NCBI GenBank assembly: GCA_031181145.1
Contig: JAPSLB010000018.1
Coordinates: forward strand, 1 to 64,000
Reading direction: 5' to 3'
From: Microvirga sp.
Lineage (GTDB): Bacteria > Pseudomonadota > Alphaproteobacteria > Rhizobiales > Beijerinckiaceae
Length of the DNA stretch: 64,000 bases
In this document: piece after piece, positions 9,013 to 18,403 of the stretch
Numbering within the stretch: the first letter of the stretch is position 1
Layout: each line of letters opens with the position of its first letter
The notes under the pieces: generated by a model
What the model saw: the letters and a program-made list of their open reading frames with translations, nothing else
What the model was told of the DNA's origin: nothing
The model's database searches: none
Position numbers and translations under genes: made by a program

Positions 9013-10058
9013 CCGCAACCACCTCCCCTTTCGCTGCCGTGCCCTCGCCCGGGTCGGACAGCGCGACGCCCATGCTCGAACTCTCCCATCTGACCAAGCG
9101 CTTCACCACCAAGCTGGATTTCGCCGAGCGCCTGGCGAAGCGGCTCGGCGCCAAGGTGCAGGAATTCGACGTCCATGCGGTCGATGACGTGAGCCTGACC
9201 ATCGCGCCGGGCGAGGTCGTCGGGCTGGTGGGCGAATCCGGCTGCGGCAAGACCACCCTCGGCCGCATGGTGGCGGGCATCACGCCGCCGAGCTCCGGCG
9301 AACTCCTCTATCGCGGCAAGTCCATGGCGGCGCTGCCGCACGACGAGGCCAGGCAGGCGAAACTGAAGATCCAGATGGTTTTCCAGGACCCGATGGCTTC
9401 GCTCAACCCGCGGCTGCGGGTGTCCGAGATCATCGGTGAGGCGCCGCGCGTGCACGGTATCGTGTCCCGCAATGAGCAGACGGACTACGTCGCCTCGATC
9501 ATGCGCAAAGTCGGGCTCGATCCGGCCTATGCGGCGCGCTTCCCGCACCAGTTTTCCGGCGGCCAGCGCCAGCGCATCGGGATCGCGCGGGCGCTCGCGG
9601 TGCAGCCGGAATTTCTCGTCTGCGACGAATCCGTGGCAGCCCTGGACGTGTCGATCCAGGCGCAGATCATCAATCTCTTCATGGGGCTGCGCCGGGAGTT
9701 GGGGCTGACGTATCTTTTCATCAGCCATGATCTCGGGGTGGTCGAACACATCGCCGACCGCGCCGTCATCATGTACCTCGGGCGCGTCGTCGAAGTGGCC
9801 CCGAGCGCGGAGCTGTTCACCAAACCGAACCATCCCTACAGCCGCGCCCTCCTCGATGAGGCGCCCCGGGTCGATACCCGCAAGCGCACCTTTGCGCCGA
9901 TCAGGGGCGAGATTCCGTCGCCTCTCGATCCTCCTGCAGGCTGTGCCTTCCATCCGCGCTGCCCGCTCGCGCTTCCCCGCTGCAGGAGCGAGCGTCCGGC
10001 GCTGCGTGAGATCGCGCCCGGACGGCTGTCCGCCTGCCATCTGAACGATATGCAGTGA
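9009..10058 (+). CDS. Dpp/Opp-type ABC transporter ATPase (DppF-like)
   Basis: A 349-residue second ATPase subunit, starting at the ATG that overlaps the previous stop codon. Walker A is GESGCGKT (75-82), signature FSGGQRQRIGIARAL, switch histidine in ISHDLGVV, and the C-terminal cysteine motif GCAFHPRCPLALPRC. Two details differ from the common form. The segment between the first strand and Walker A contains an insert of roughly 20 residues (around 35-55). The Walker B region reads LVCDESVAALD where CDEPVSALD is usual; the catalytic glutamate is kept, so activity is expected. It completes the transporter opened by the binding protein at 4481. Confidence 0.88.
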   Translation: MTATTSPFAAVPSPGSDSATPMLELSHLTKRFTTKLDFAERLAKRLGAKVQEFDVHAVDDVSLTIAPGEVVGLVGESGCGKTTLGRMVAGITPPSSGELLYRGKSMAALPHDEARQAKLKIQMVFQDPMASLNPRLRVSEIIGEAPRVHGIVSRNEQTDYVASIMRKVGLDPAYAARFPHQFSGGQRQRIGIARALAVQPEFLVCDESVAALDVSIQAQIINLFMGLRRELGLTYLFISHDLGVVEHIADRAVIMYLGRVVEVAPSAELFTKPNHPYSRALLDEAPRVDTRKRTFAPIRGEIPSPLDPPAGCAFHPRCPLALPRCRSERPALREIAPGRLSACHLNDMQ

Positions 10059-10089
10059 GCAGATGCTCGCTCCTTTGAAAGCTGGAGAC

Positions 10090-11259
10090 ATGATGCCTAC
10101 TGACGAACTCGTCAGCCTCGACCTCATCCGTGATCTGGTCCGCTTCGACACCACGAGCCGGAACTCCAATCTGGAGCTGATCGGCTATATCCGCGATTAT
10201 CTCGCGGGCTTAGGGATCGAGAGCACTTTGGTCTTCGACGAGACCGGCCGGAAGGCAAGCCTCTATGCAACGATCGGACCGCAGGATCACGGCGGCATCC
10301 TGCTCTCTGGCCATACGGATACGGTTCCGGTCGACGGTCAGGATTGGTCGAGCGATCCGTTCACCCTCAGCCGACGCGGCGACCGGCTCTACGGCCGCGG
10401 CACCGCCGACATGAAGAGTTTCGTGGCTATCGCGCTTGCCTTCGCCCCCGCCTTCGCGAAGGCGGATCTGAAGATCCCGATCCACTATGCCTTCTCCTAC
10501 GACGAGGAGGTCGGCTGCCTCGGGGTCCGTCCGCTCATCGCGCATCTGAACACCCTGCCGGTACGCCCGCGCATGGCGATTATCGGCGAACCGACTGAGA
10601 TGCAGGTCATCTGCGCGCACAAGGGCAAGCTCGCGACCCGCTGCCGCGTGGAAGGAAAATCCTGCCACTCCTCCCTCGCGCCGCAGGGCGTGAACGCAGT
10701 CGAGTATGCGGCGGAGGCGGTCGCCTACTTGCGCGGCATGGCACGGCGCATCGCGGCGGAAGGGCCGTTCGACGAAGGCTTCGACGTTCCCCACACCACA
10801 GTACATACGGGCGTGATCCGCGGCGGCACGGCGCTCAACATCGTGCCCTCGGAATGCGAGTTCGACTTCGAGTTCCGCCATCTCCCGGAGCAGGATCCCG
10901 CCGTCCTGCTCGCCGAGGTGAAGCGTTTCGCCCATGACGTGCTGGAGCCACAGATGAAGGCCGTCGCGCCGAATGCTGGCTTCTCCTGGCGTGAATTGTC
11001 CTCGACCCCCGGCCTCGACGTCGCACCTGAGGACGAGGTGGTGACGCTCGCCAAGGCACTCGCCGGACAGAACGGCCAGTCCAAGGTCGCCTTCGCCACG
11101 GAGGCGAGCCTGTTCCAGAAGTCCGGCGGCATCCCGGCCGTGGTCTGCGGACCCGGCAACATCGACCAGGCGCACAAGCCTGACGAGTACATCGAGCTGA
11201 GCGAAGTGGCCAAAGGCGAAGCCTTCATGCGCAGCCTGCTCGATAGGATCACGGCTTGA
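10090..11259 (+). CDS. M20 metallodeacylase, acetylornithine deacetylase (ArgE)-like
   Basis: A 389-residue M20 family zinc amidohydrolase. Metal and catalytic motifs are in order: LSGHTDTVP (H75, D77), YGRGTADMKS (metal-bridging D107), YDEEVG (E139 base and E140 metal ligand), IIGEPTEM, and FATEASLFQ further on. The best match in organisation is ArgE/acetylornithine deacetylase, but the family also cleaves N-succinyl, N-acyl and peptide bonds. It follows the transporter by about 30 bases and is probably the last gene of that operon, so it likely processes the imported compound rather than serving arginine synthesis. I prefer the ATG at 10090, after GGAG, over the one at 10063, which has no clear ribosome site. 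Confidence 0.85.
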   Translation: MMPTDELVSLDLIRDLVRFDTTSRNSNLELIGYIRDYLAGLGIESTLVFDETGRKASLYATIGPQDHGGILLSGHTDTVPVDGQDWSSDPFTLSRRGDRLYGRGTADMKSFVAIALAFAPAFAKADLKIPIHYAFSYDEEVGCLGVRPLIAHLNTLPVRPRMAIIGEPTEMQVICAHKGKLATRCRVEGKSCHSSLAPQGVNAVEYAAEAVAYLRGMARRIAAEGPFDEGFDVPHTTVHTGVIRGGTALNIVPSECEFDFEFRHLPEQDPAVLLAEVKRFAHDVLEPQMKAVAPNAGFSWRELSSTPGLDVAPEDEVVTLAKALAGQNGQSKVAFATEASLFQKSGGIPAVVCGPGNIDQAHKPDEYIELSEVAKGEAFMRSLLDRITA

Positions 11260-11409
11260 TCCTGCCGGCGGTCTGAGCGCGGCATTCATCGATGCATGAC
11301 CCCTGCGACGGGTTGCGGGCGTCTGCACCGGTGCAGGAGCGGCCAGCCGGCATCGTCGGACACGGAGGCTCCTCTCCGACAAGGATCTGTCGATTCTCTG
11401 CGAGATGGT

Positions 11410-11437
11410 CCAGTCCCGCTCCTTGAAGCGGGACTGG
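11410..11437. terminator. Bidirectional terminator-like hairpin
   Basis: CCAGTCCCGCT (11410-11420) pairs perfectly with AGCGGGACTGG (11427-11437) around a 6-base loop. It sits between the convergent ends of the M20 deacylase and the yjiH-like gene, the place expected for a shared terminator. No long U-tract is present on either side. Confidence 0.55.
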
Positions 11438-11484
11438 GAGTGCACCTGATTGGAGGAGACGCAGGCAGAGAGCCTTGTCGGGGC

Positions 11485-12810
11485 TCAGCCAATCCAGCCC
11501 ATATGGACAGCCAGCCAGGCCACAGGTGCGGCGAACAGGATGCTCAGAGCCGTGCGGATGTACCAGATGATCAGGAGATCGCGGAATTTGAGCGGGATCG
11601 ATGTCGCGAGCACGCAGGGGATCGAGGCCGAAAGGAACAGCACCTGACTCACTGAGACAACAGCCGCCGTGAAGCGCGCCGCAATCTCCCCCTCCTTCAG
11701 GAGGATCGCCGGCAGGAACATTTCCGCAAGTCCTGAAGCCATCGCCTTGGCGACCGCCATGGGCTCGGCGAACTGCGCGACCCAGGTGAAGGGATAGAGC
11801 AGCAGGCCGAGTCCGTCGAAGAGCGGTGTGTATTTCGCGGCAAGCAATCCGAGAAGGCCGACCGCCATGATGCTGGGCAGGATCATGGCCGCCATACGCA
11901 GCCCGTCGACGAAGTTTTCGCGCAGTGTTACAGGAAGGCTCTTTGCCGCGCTGGCCTGCTCGATGCCCGCCGCTACTGCGGCCTGCAGCCGGCCCTTCCC
12001 TGCGGGCAGAGGCTGTTCGTGTACTCTGCTGTGTTCCAAACCTGCGATCGGCCAGAGCCGTGCGGTGATCGCCGAAACGGCAAAGGTGATGATCAGGGTC
12101 GCCCAGAAATAAAGATTCCAGGCATTCATCAGCCCAAGCGTTTTTGCGACGATCACCATGAACGTGGCGGAAACAGTCGAGAAGCCCGTGGCGACGATCG
12201 CTGCCTCACGGACATTGTATTTTCCCTCGCGGTACACGCGGTCGGTGATCAGCAGAGCCAGCGAATAGCTGCCGACGAAGGAGGCGACAGCATCGATGGC
12301 CGACCAGCCGGGCGTGCGCCACACGGGGCGCATGATCGGCTGGACGAGAATACCGGTAAATTCGAGTAGCCCGTATCCGACGAGGAGGCCGAGTGCGAGC
12401 GCGCCGATCGGCACGATGAGGCCCACGGACAGGACCAACTTGTCGAACAGGAAGGGCAGCATGTCCGGCGCAAACAGCGCTGCAGGGCCGATCCCGAAAA
12501 GATACATGGCCGTCAGCACGACGCCGAGCACGCGCAGGACCGAGAAGATGGCCTGCGCCGTGTCCTTCCGCCATGTGCCCCGAACGAACGGAGCGATCGC
12601 GCCATAAAGGATCAGCAGACAGACGAAGGCGATCGCCGCCGGGCGTGCATAGGTCGAGATTGCCGTCGCAGCGTGATCGAGCGGGATCGTGGATTTGCCC
12701 GCGATGGTGACCGGCACGAAGAAAACGAAGATGCCGATCAAGCTATAGATGCAGAGCCTGGCCAGCGCACCGTTGCGCGAGCCACGTTCGCTGTAAGTGA
12801 TGTCCGTCAT
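11485..12810 (-). CDS. YjiH-family membrane protein (nucleoside-recognition/Gate domain), putative hut transporter
   Basis: A 441-residue polytopic membrane protein with about ten hydrophobic segments and the two Gate (nucleoside recognition) domains of the YjiH family, recognisable in AIDAVASFVGSYSLALLITDRVYREGKYN (read here as two halves around residues 170-200) and in LSASIPCVLATSIPLKFRDLLIIW near residue 405. It is the last gene of the minus-strand hut operon, 57 bases behind hutU. The hut location suggests import of histidine, urocanate or a related imidazole, or export of a product; the family's substrates are poorly known, so this is inference. A GC hairpin in the gap to hutU may lower its expression relative to the enzymes. 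Confidence 0.8.
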   Translation of the reverse strand: MTDITYSERGSRNGALARLCIYSLIGIFVFFVPVTIAGKSTIPLDHAATAISTYARPAAIAFVCLLILYGAIAPFVRGTWRKDTAQAIFSVLRVLGVVLTAMYLFGIGPAALFAPDMLPFLFDKLVLSVGLIVPIGALALGLLVGYGLLEFTGILVQPIMRPVWRTPGWSAIDAVASFVGSYSLALLITDRVYREGKYNVREAAIVATGFSTVSATFMVIVAKTLGLMNAWNLYFWATLIITFAVSAITARLWPIAGLEHSRVHEQPLPAGKGRLQAAVAAGIEQASAAKSLPVTLRENFVDGLRMAAMILPSIMAVGLLGLLAAKYTPLFDGLGLLLYPFTWVAQFAEPMAVAKAMASGLAEMFLPAILLKEGEIAARFTAAVVSVSQVLFLSASIPCVLATSIPLKFRDLLIIWYIRTALSILFAAPVAWLAVHMGWIG

Positions 12811-12835
12811 GAGTTCCTCCCATTCCCTAGGAAGC

Positions 12836-12855
12836 GGCGGCCGTGAGCGGCCGCC
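12836..12855 (-). terminator. Stem-loop between hutU and the yjiH-like gene
   Basis: GGCGGCCG (12836-12843) and CGGCCGCC (12848-12855) pair perfectly around a 4-base loop, 12 bases beyond the hutU stop codon on the minus strand. No U-tract follows, so partial termination or message stabilisation is more likely than full termination. Confidence 0.45.
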
Positions 12856-12867
12856 TTATCGTTTCAT

Positions 12868-14535
12868 TCAGCCGAGAATACCCGGCAGGTTGAGGCCGTG
12901 CTCTCTGGCACAGTTGATCGCGATGTCGTACCCGGCGTCGGCGTGACGCATCACGCCGGTGGCAGGATCGTTCCACAACACGCGCTCGACGCGCTTGGCG
13001 GCTTCGGGCGTTCCGTCGCAGACGACCACCATGCCCGAGTGCTGCGAGAAGCCCATGCCGACGCCTCCGCCGTGGTGCAGCGACACCCAGGTGGCGCCGG
13101 AGGCGCAGTTGAGAAGCGCGTTCAGCAGCGGCCAGTCGGACACCGCATCCGACCCGTCCTTCATGGCCTCGGTCTCGCGGTTGGGCGACGAGACGGAGCC
13201 ACTATCGAGATGATCGCGGCCGATCACGATGGGAGCCTTCAGCTCGCCTTTCGCAACCATCTCGTTGAAGGCGAGGCCGAGACGGTGACGATCGCCGAGG
13301 CCGACCCAGCAGATGCGGGCGGGCAGGCCCTGGAACTTGATCCGCTCCTTCGCCATGTCGAGCCAGTTGTGAAGATGCTTGTTGTCCGGCAGCAGCTCCT
13401 TCACCTTCGCGTCGGTCTTGTAGATGTCCTCCGGATCGCCCGACAGGGCGGCCCAGCGGAAGGGCCCGATACCCCGGCAGAAGAGCGGACGGATATAGGC
13501 CGGCACGAAGCCCGGAAAGTCGAAGGCATCCGCGACCCCTTCCTCAAGGGCCATCTGGCGAATGTTGTTGCCGTAATCGACCGTTGGGACGCCCATCTTG
13601 TGGAAAGCGAGCATGGCACGGACGTGTTCGGCCATGGATTGCTTGGCGGCCTTCGCCACTGCCTTCGGGTCGGTCTCACGCCTGGTCTCCCAATCGCCGA
13701 CACTCCAGCCCTTCGGCAGGTAGCCGTTGACGGGATCGTGCGCGGATGTCTGGTCGGTAACGCAGTCGGGGCGGACGCCGCGCCTGACCATCTCCGGGAG
13801 AATCTCGGCAGCATTGCCCAGCAGCGCCACGGAGATCGCCTTCTTCTCCTTGCAGGCCCGGTCGATGATCGTGAGGGCGTCGTCCAGGTCCTTAGCCTGA
13901 ACGTCCACATAGCCCGTGCGCAGGCGGAACTCGATCCGGCTGGCCTGGCACTCGACGGCAAGGCACGAGGCTCCCGCCATGGTGGCGGCCAGCGGCTGCG
14001 CGCCACCCATGCCGCCAAGTCCCGCGGTGAGGATCCAACGGCCCGACAAGTCGCCGTTGTAATGCTGGCGACCCATCTCCACGAAGGTCTCGTAGGTGCC
14101 CTGCACGATGCCCTGGCTGCCGATGTAAATCCAGGAGCCGGCCGTCATTTGGCCGTACATCATGAGGCCCTTGCGGTCGAGCTCGTTGAAATGCTCCCAG
14201 GTGGCCCAGTGCGGCACGAGATTGGAATTGGCGATCAGAACCCGCGGGGCATCCGCATGCGTACGAAAGACGCCGACGGGCTTGCCGGACTGCACGAGAA
14301 GCGTTTCGTCCCCTTCCAGTTTCTTCAGGGCCGCCACGATTCGGTCGAAGCTGTTCCAGTCGCGTGCTGCGCGGCCGATGCCGCCATACACGACGAGTTC
14401 ACCCGGCTTCTCGGCGACATCGGGATCAAGATTGTTCATGAGCATGCGCAGAGGTGCTTCCGTCAGCCAGCTTTTGGCCGACAGTTCGGTGCCGTGGGCG
14501 GCGCGGATCACGCGGGAATTGTCGATACGGGTCAT
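12868..14535 (-). CDS. hutU: Urocanate hydratase
   Basis: A 555-residue, full-length urocanase. It adds water to urocanate to give imidazolonepropionate, the second step of histidine breakdown, with NAD as a tightly bound electrophile. The NAD-binding region includes [10 protein letters not shown] at 172-181, and the N-terminus carries the family block [13 protein letters not shown] (about 48-60). The C-terminal part contains [18 protein letters not shown] and [13 protein letters not shown], both strongly conserved in the family. It lies between hutH (94 bases upstream on the minus strand) and the YjiH-type transporter. Cytoplasmic. Regulation is expected through HutC at the promoter in front of hutI. 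Confidence 0.97.
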   Translation of the reverse strand: MTRIDNSRVIRAAHGTELSAKSWLTEAPLRMLMNNLDPDVAEKPGELVVYGGIGRAARDWNSFDRIVAALKKLEGDETLLVQSGKPVGVFRTHADAPRVLIANSNLVPHWATWEHFNELDRKGLMMYGQMTAGSWIYIGSQGIVQGTYETFVEMGRQHYNGDLSGRWILTAGLGGMGGAQPLAATMAGASCLAVECQASRIEFRLRTGYVDVQAKDLDDALTIIDRACKEKKAISVALLGNAAEILPEMVRRGVRPDCVTDQTSAHDPVNGYLPKGWSVGDWETRRETDPKAVAKAAKQSMAEHVRAMLAFHKMGVPTVDYGNNIRQMALEEGVADAFDFPGFVPAYIRPLFCRGIGPFRWAALSGDPEDIYKTDAKVKELLPDNKHLHNWLDMAKERIKFQGLPARICWVGLGDRHRLGLAFNEMVAKGELKAPIVIGRDHLDSGSVSSPNRETEAMKDGSDAVSDWPLLNALLNCASGATWVSLHHGGGVGMGFSQHSGMVVVCDGTPEAAKRVERVLWNDPATGVMRHADAGYDIAINCAREHGLNLPGILG

Positions 14536-14628
14536 GAAGTGGTCCTTACGTCATAGATCAGCGGGGCAATGCCCTTCAGGTTTCAGTGTGGAGATGGGTG
14601 TCTCCTTCTGGGCGTCGTCCTGTCTCGG

Positions 14629-16173
14629 CTAAACGGCCTCCGTCACGGAAGGCAGGGCTTCGCGGCCTACAGCTTCCACCAGCGCTCCCGAGCGCACGAG
14701 CGTCGCGGCCGCAACGATATCGGGGGCGATGTAGCGGTCCTCGTTCAAGGTCGGCACGATTTCCCGGAGGGCCGCACGCGCCGCCTCCAGGCGCGGGCTC
14801 GAGGTGAGCGGGGAATGGAAGTCGCAGCCTTGCGCCGCAGCCAGAAGCTCGATGCCGATGACATTCGCCGTGTTCTCGGCCATGGCCAGGAGCCGGCGCG
14901 CACCATGGGCCGCCATCGAAACATGATCTTCCTGGTTGGCCGATGTCGGGATGGAGTCGACACTTGCCGGAAATGCCCGTTGCTTGTTCTCGGACACGAG
15001 CGCCGCGGCCGTGACCTGCGGGATCATGAAGCCGGAATTCAGGCCGGGCTCCGGGGTCAGGAAAGCGGGCAGACCCGACAGGGTCGGATCAACCAGCATG
15101 GCCATGCGACGTTCGGAGAGCGAGCCGATCTCGCACAGAGCCATGGCGATCATGTCGGCGGCGAAGGCGACGGGCTCGGCGTGGAAGTTGCCGCCGGAGA
15201 CGACCTCGCCCGTTTCTGCGAAAACCAGCGGATTGTCGGAGACGCCGTTGGCCTCGATCGCAAGCGTCGCTCCTGCCTGACGAAGAAGGTCGAGACAGGC
15301 GCCCATCACCTGAGGCTGACAGCGCAGGCAGTAAGGATCCTGCACGCGGTCGTCATTGGTGAGGTGGGAAGCCCGGATCGCGCTTTCCGCCATGAGCTCG
15401 AGCAGGGAGGCGGCAACCTCGATCTGCCCGCGATGGCCGCGGACGACCTGGATCCGCGGATCGAAGGGCTTGTCCGAGCCCCGCGCGGCATCCGTGGCGA
15501 GGGCGCCCGTGACGAGTCCGGCCTGCAGAAGGCGCTCGGCGTGGAACAGCCCCGCCAAGGCCAGAGCTGTCGATGTCTGCGTCCCGTTGAGAAGGGCGAG
15601 GCCTTCCTTGGGCCCGAGTTCGAGAGGCGCCAAGCCCGCGCGTTCGAGCGCCTCGTCAGCCGGCGCCTGTTCCCCGTCGAGGAAGAACGCCCCGATGCCC
15701 ATCATGGCGGCGGTCATATGCGCGAGTGGGGCGAGGTCGCCCGAGGCGCCGACGGAGCCTTGCGCCGGGATCACAGGGACGAGATCGGCCTCGAGGCAGC
15801 GGATGAGATGTTCGACGGTCGAGCAGCGCACGCCTGAGGCACCCTGCGCCAGGCTGGCCAGCTTGAGGGCCATCATCAGGCGCACGACCGGAGGCGGGAG
15901 AGGCTCACCCACTCCTGCTGCGTGAGAGATCACGATGTTACGCTGAAGCATGACGAGATCGGCATCGCTGATGCGGACATTCGCCAGCTTCCCGAAACCG
16001 GTATTGATGCCGTAGACGCTCTCACCCTTGGCGACGATCGCATCGACGGCGGCGGCCCCTTGCGCCACCTTGGCATCCCATCCCTTCTGAAGCGTGAGTG
16101 CGGCACCGTGATAGATGTCGCGCCACTGCGCCAGAGTGGCGGCGCCGGGAATGAGCGTCACGGTATGGTTCAT
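14629..16173 (-). CDS. hutH: Histidine ammonia-lyase
   Basis: A 514-residue histidase, the first enzyme of histidine degradation, turning L-histidine into urocanate and ammonia. The catalytic electrophile MIO forms from the A-S-G triad at residues 143-145 inside [24 protein letters not shown] (54-63) holds the conserved active-site tyrosine. I set the start at the ATG at 16173, giving the standard N-terminus [10 protein letters not shown]; the frame is open further upstream but that part overlaps hutI and is not histidase-like. The ATG overlaps the hutI stop codon (ATGA), so hutI and hutH are translationally coupled. Confidence 0.96.
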   Translation of the reverse strand: MNHTVTLIPGAATLAQWRDIYHGAALTLQKGWDAKVAQGAAAVDAIVAKGESVYGINTGFGKLANVRISDADLVMLQRNIVISHAAGVGEPLPPPVVRLMMALKLASLAQGASGVRCSTVEHLIRCLEADLVPVIPAQGSVGASGDLAPLAHMTAAMMGIGAFFLDGEQAPADEALERAGLAPLELGPKEGLALLNGTQTSTALALAGLFHAERLLQAGLVTGALATDAARGSDKPFDPRIQVVRGHRGQIEVAASLLELMAESAIRASHLTNDDRVQDPYCLRCQPQVMGACLDLLRQAGATLAIEANGVSDNPLVFAETGEVVSGGNFHAEPVAFAADMIAMALCEIGSLSERRMAMLVDPTLSGLPAFLTPEPGLNSGFMIPQVTAAALVSENKQRAFPASVDSIPTSANQEDHVSMAAHGARRLLAMAENTANVIGIELLAAAQGCDFHSPLTSSPRLEAARAALREIVPTLNEDRYIAPDIVAAATLVRSGALVEAVGREALPSVTEAV

Positions 16174-17378
16174 TGTCCCCTCCAGACACGGGAGTGCAAC
16201 GGGTTGAAGCCGATCCGATACACGAGCTCTGCCGGCCGCTCGATGTCCCAGATAGCCAGATCGCACCATTTGCCGGGCTCGAGCGCACCGATTTCCTGCG
16301 AGAGGCCGAGCGCCCGCGCCGCTTCGCGCGTCACGCCTGCGATGCACTCGTCGACGGTGAGCCTGAACAGGGTCGCGCCCATGTTCATCGTCAGCAGCAG
16401 CGATGTCAGTGGCGACGTCCCGGGGTTGCAGTCGGTCGCAAGCGCCATCCGGGTGCCGTGGATTCGGAACAGTTCGACAGGAGGCATCTGCTTCTCGCGA
16501 AGCATGTAGAACGCACCGGGGAGGAGAACGGCCACCGTCCCCGAGCGAGCCATGGCGGCCGCGCCCTCTTCGTCGGTGTATTCGAGATGATCCGCCGACA
16601 GGGCGCCGTGCTCGGCCGCCAGTCGGGCCCCGTGCAGGTTGGACAATTGGTCAGCGTGCAGTTTGACCGGGAGATTTACGGCCTTCGCGGCCGCAAACAC
16701 CCTTGCAATCTGCTCCGGCGTGAACGCTATTCCTTCGCAAAAGCCGTCAACCGCGTCGGCCAGACCCTCCTGCGCGACAGCCGGCAGAAACTCGTCACAG
16801 ATGCGGTCGATGAACCCATCTTTGTCGCCGTCCGCCTCTGGCGGGAGGGCATGAGCACCCAGGAACGTGCTTGACACGGACACGGGGCGGACGCTCGCCA
16901 GCCGTCGTGCAGCCCGGAGCATCCGAACCTCCGTCTCGAGGTCGAGCCCGTAGCCGGACTTCACCTCGACCGTGGTCACACCTTCGGCCAGCAGATGATC
17001 GAGGCGCGGCAAGGCCGAAGCGACCAGCGCCTCCTCGGTGGCCGCACGGGTCGCTCGGACCGTCGAGAGAATGCCGCCTCCGGCGCGCGCGATGTCCTCG
17101 TAACTTGCGCCCGCCAAGCGCATCTCGAATTCCTGGGCGCGATTGCCCCCGAAGACCAGATGGGTGTGGCAGTCGATCAGGCCGGGAGTGATCCAGCGAC
17201 CGGCGCAGTCTATTGTCCGCGCGGAATCCCAGGATGAAGGCAGGTCCTCTTGCGGTCCGGCATAGGCGATCCGGCCGTCTTTCGCGCCGATGGCGCCTGC
17301 CTCGACGATCCCCAAGCCTTCACGTCCCTCTGCGAGGGTCGCCAGGCGTGCATTCAACCAGACGGTATCGAATTGCAT
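16170..17378 (-). CDS. hutI: Imidazolonepropionase
   Basis: A 402-residue amidohydrolase-fold enzyme that opens imidazolone-5-propionate to N-formimidoyl-L-glutamate, the third hut step. Metal ligands H71 and H73 lie in [12 protein letters not shown]; the conserved [15 protein letters not shown] (metal histidine) and [10 protein letters not shown] (catalytic aspartate) follow in order. It is the first gene of the minus-strand unit hutI-hutH-hutU-yjiH-like and faces hutC across 125 bases holding two HutC-like operator sequences. Cytoplasmic. Confidence 0.96.
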   Translation of the reverse strand: MQFDTVWLNARLATLAEGREGLGIVEAGAIGAKDGRIAYAGPQEDLPSSWDSARTIDCAGRWITPGLIDCHTHLVFGGNRAQEFEMRLAGASYEDIARAGGGILSTVRATRAATEEALVASALPRLDHLLAEGVTTVEVKSGYGLDLETEVRMLRAARRLASVRPVSVSSTFLGAHALPPEADGDKDGFIDRICDEFLPAVAQEGLADAVDGFCEGIAFTPEQIARVFAAAKAVNLPVKLHADQLSNLHGARLAAEHGALSADHLEYTDEEGAAAMARSGTVAVLLPGAFYMLREKQMPPVELFRIHGTRMALATDCNPGTSPLTSLLLTMNMGATLFRLTVDECIAGVTREAARALGLSQEIGALEPGKWCDLAIWDIERPAELVYRIGFNPLHSRVWRGQ

Positions 17379-17402
17379 AGTCGGCCTTGATTGCTTGTGA
17401 TA

Positions 17403-17441
17403 TGTATAGTCATAAGTATGTGATTTTGACTTGTCTATACA
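17403..17441. promoter_or_regulatory. Paired HutC-like operator half-sites between hutI and hutC
   Basis: TGTATAGTCA (17403-17412) and TGTCTATACA (17432-17441) are inverted copies of the same motif, 9 of 10 matching when one is reversed (TGTATAGACA). This closely resembles the TGTATA-containing site recognised by HutC repressors of the GntR family in pseudomonads. The region is AT-rich, unlike its surroundings, and is the shared promoter of hutI and hutC, so HutC would repress both until urocanate accumulates. Sequence and position are seen; binding is inferred. Confidence 0.7.
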
Positions 17442-17503
17442 TTAATCAAAGATCTGATTAGACAAAGGTCGCAAGGCGGGGAAGGATTGACTGTGCAGAA
17501 GCC

Positions 17504-18319
17504 ATGCTTGCGAAGAACCCCGCAGAAGTGCTGCCCGGCCCGCAATCGGACATGGCCGGGCCCGAAGGGCGGAACACCGTGCATCTGAACCAGAAAATCC
17601 GCAGAGACATCGAGAGCAAGATCATGTCCGGCGAGTGGCCGCCCGGGCACCGTCTGCCCTACGAGCACGAATTGATGGCCGAATACGGCTGCTCGCGCAT
17701 GACGGTCAGTAAGGTCTTGTCCGGCCTGGCCGTGCAGGGTCTCATCACGCGGCGGCGGCGCGCGGGATCCGTTGTTGCGACCCCTAAGGCCGACCGGGCC
17801 GTTCTCCAGATCCAGGACTTCGCGCTTGAAGCGAAGCGGGCGAACAAGTCCTACCGCCATCAGGTTCTGCGCCGCTCTATCGAGCCGATCGATGCCGCCA
17901 CCGCCTCGCGGATCGGGATGCCTGCCGAAGCGAAGGTGCTCTGCGTGGACACCCTGCATCTGGTGGAGGGGGAGCCGGAGGCCTATGAGGAGCGCATCAT
18001 CAATCTCGCCGCGGTCCCGGATGCGCGCGGGGAAAAGTTCGGCGAGGATCCTCCCGGAACATGGCTCTTGAACCGGGTGCCCTGGACCGACGCCGAGCAC
18101 GTGATCAGAGCGGTCAATGCAGACGCCAAGCTCCACAAGCTGCTCCAGGTCGCGACAGGCTCGGCTTGTCTCGTGCTCGAAAGACGGACTTGGCAGGCTG
18201 GTGTCTTTCTCACGGAGGCTCGCATTGCCTATCCCGGCGAACGCCACCGACTCATCGGGCGCTTCTCCCCGGCTGGAAGCGGGCAATTTCCGCAGTTGCC
18301 CTCCGACGGCGCCAAATAG
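17504..18319 (+). CDS. hutC: Histidine utilisation repressor, GntR family
   Basis: A 271-residue regulator with a GntR winged helix (about residues 27-95; LPYEHELMAEYGCSRMTVSKVLSGL) and a UTRA effector domain (about 115-255), the HutC subfamily layout. In studied bacteria urocanate releases HutC from hut promoters. It is divergent from hutI and followed on the same strand by hutG after 84 bases. The N-terminus is about 20 residues longer than usual; an ATG at 17552 would give a more typical length, so the start is uncertain. Confidence 0.92.
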   Translation: MLAKNPAEVLPGPQSDMAGPEGRNTVHLNQKIRRDIESKIMSGEWPPGHRLPYEHELMAEYGCSRMTVSKVLSGLAVQGLITRRRRAGSVVATPKADRAVLQIQDFALEAKRANKSYRHQVLRRSIEPIDAATASRIGMPAEAKVLCVDTLHLVEGEPEAYEERIINLAAVPDARGEKFGEDPPGTWLLNRVPWTDAEHVIRAVNADAKLHKLLQVATGSACLVLERRTWQAGVFLTEARIAYPGERHRLIGRFSPAGSGQFPQLPSDGAK

Positions 18320-18403
18320 CGTACAGACGCCGCCACTCCGTTGTCGCGGGAGCCGCTACCGGAAGGTCGATCAGATCGAATTCTGCTAATTGGGTGCAAG
18401 CAT

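Noticed and set aside
12898-14556. 552-codon open frame on the plus strand
   Set aside because: Exact shadow of hutU, which is unmistakable on the other strand.
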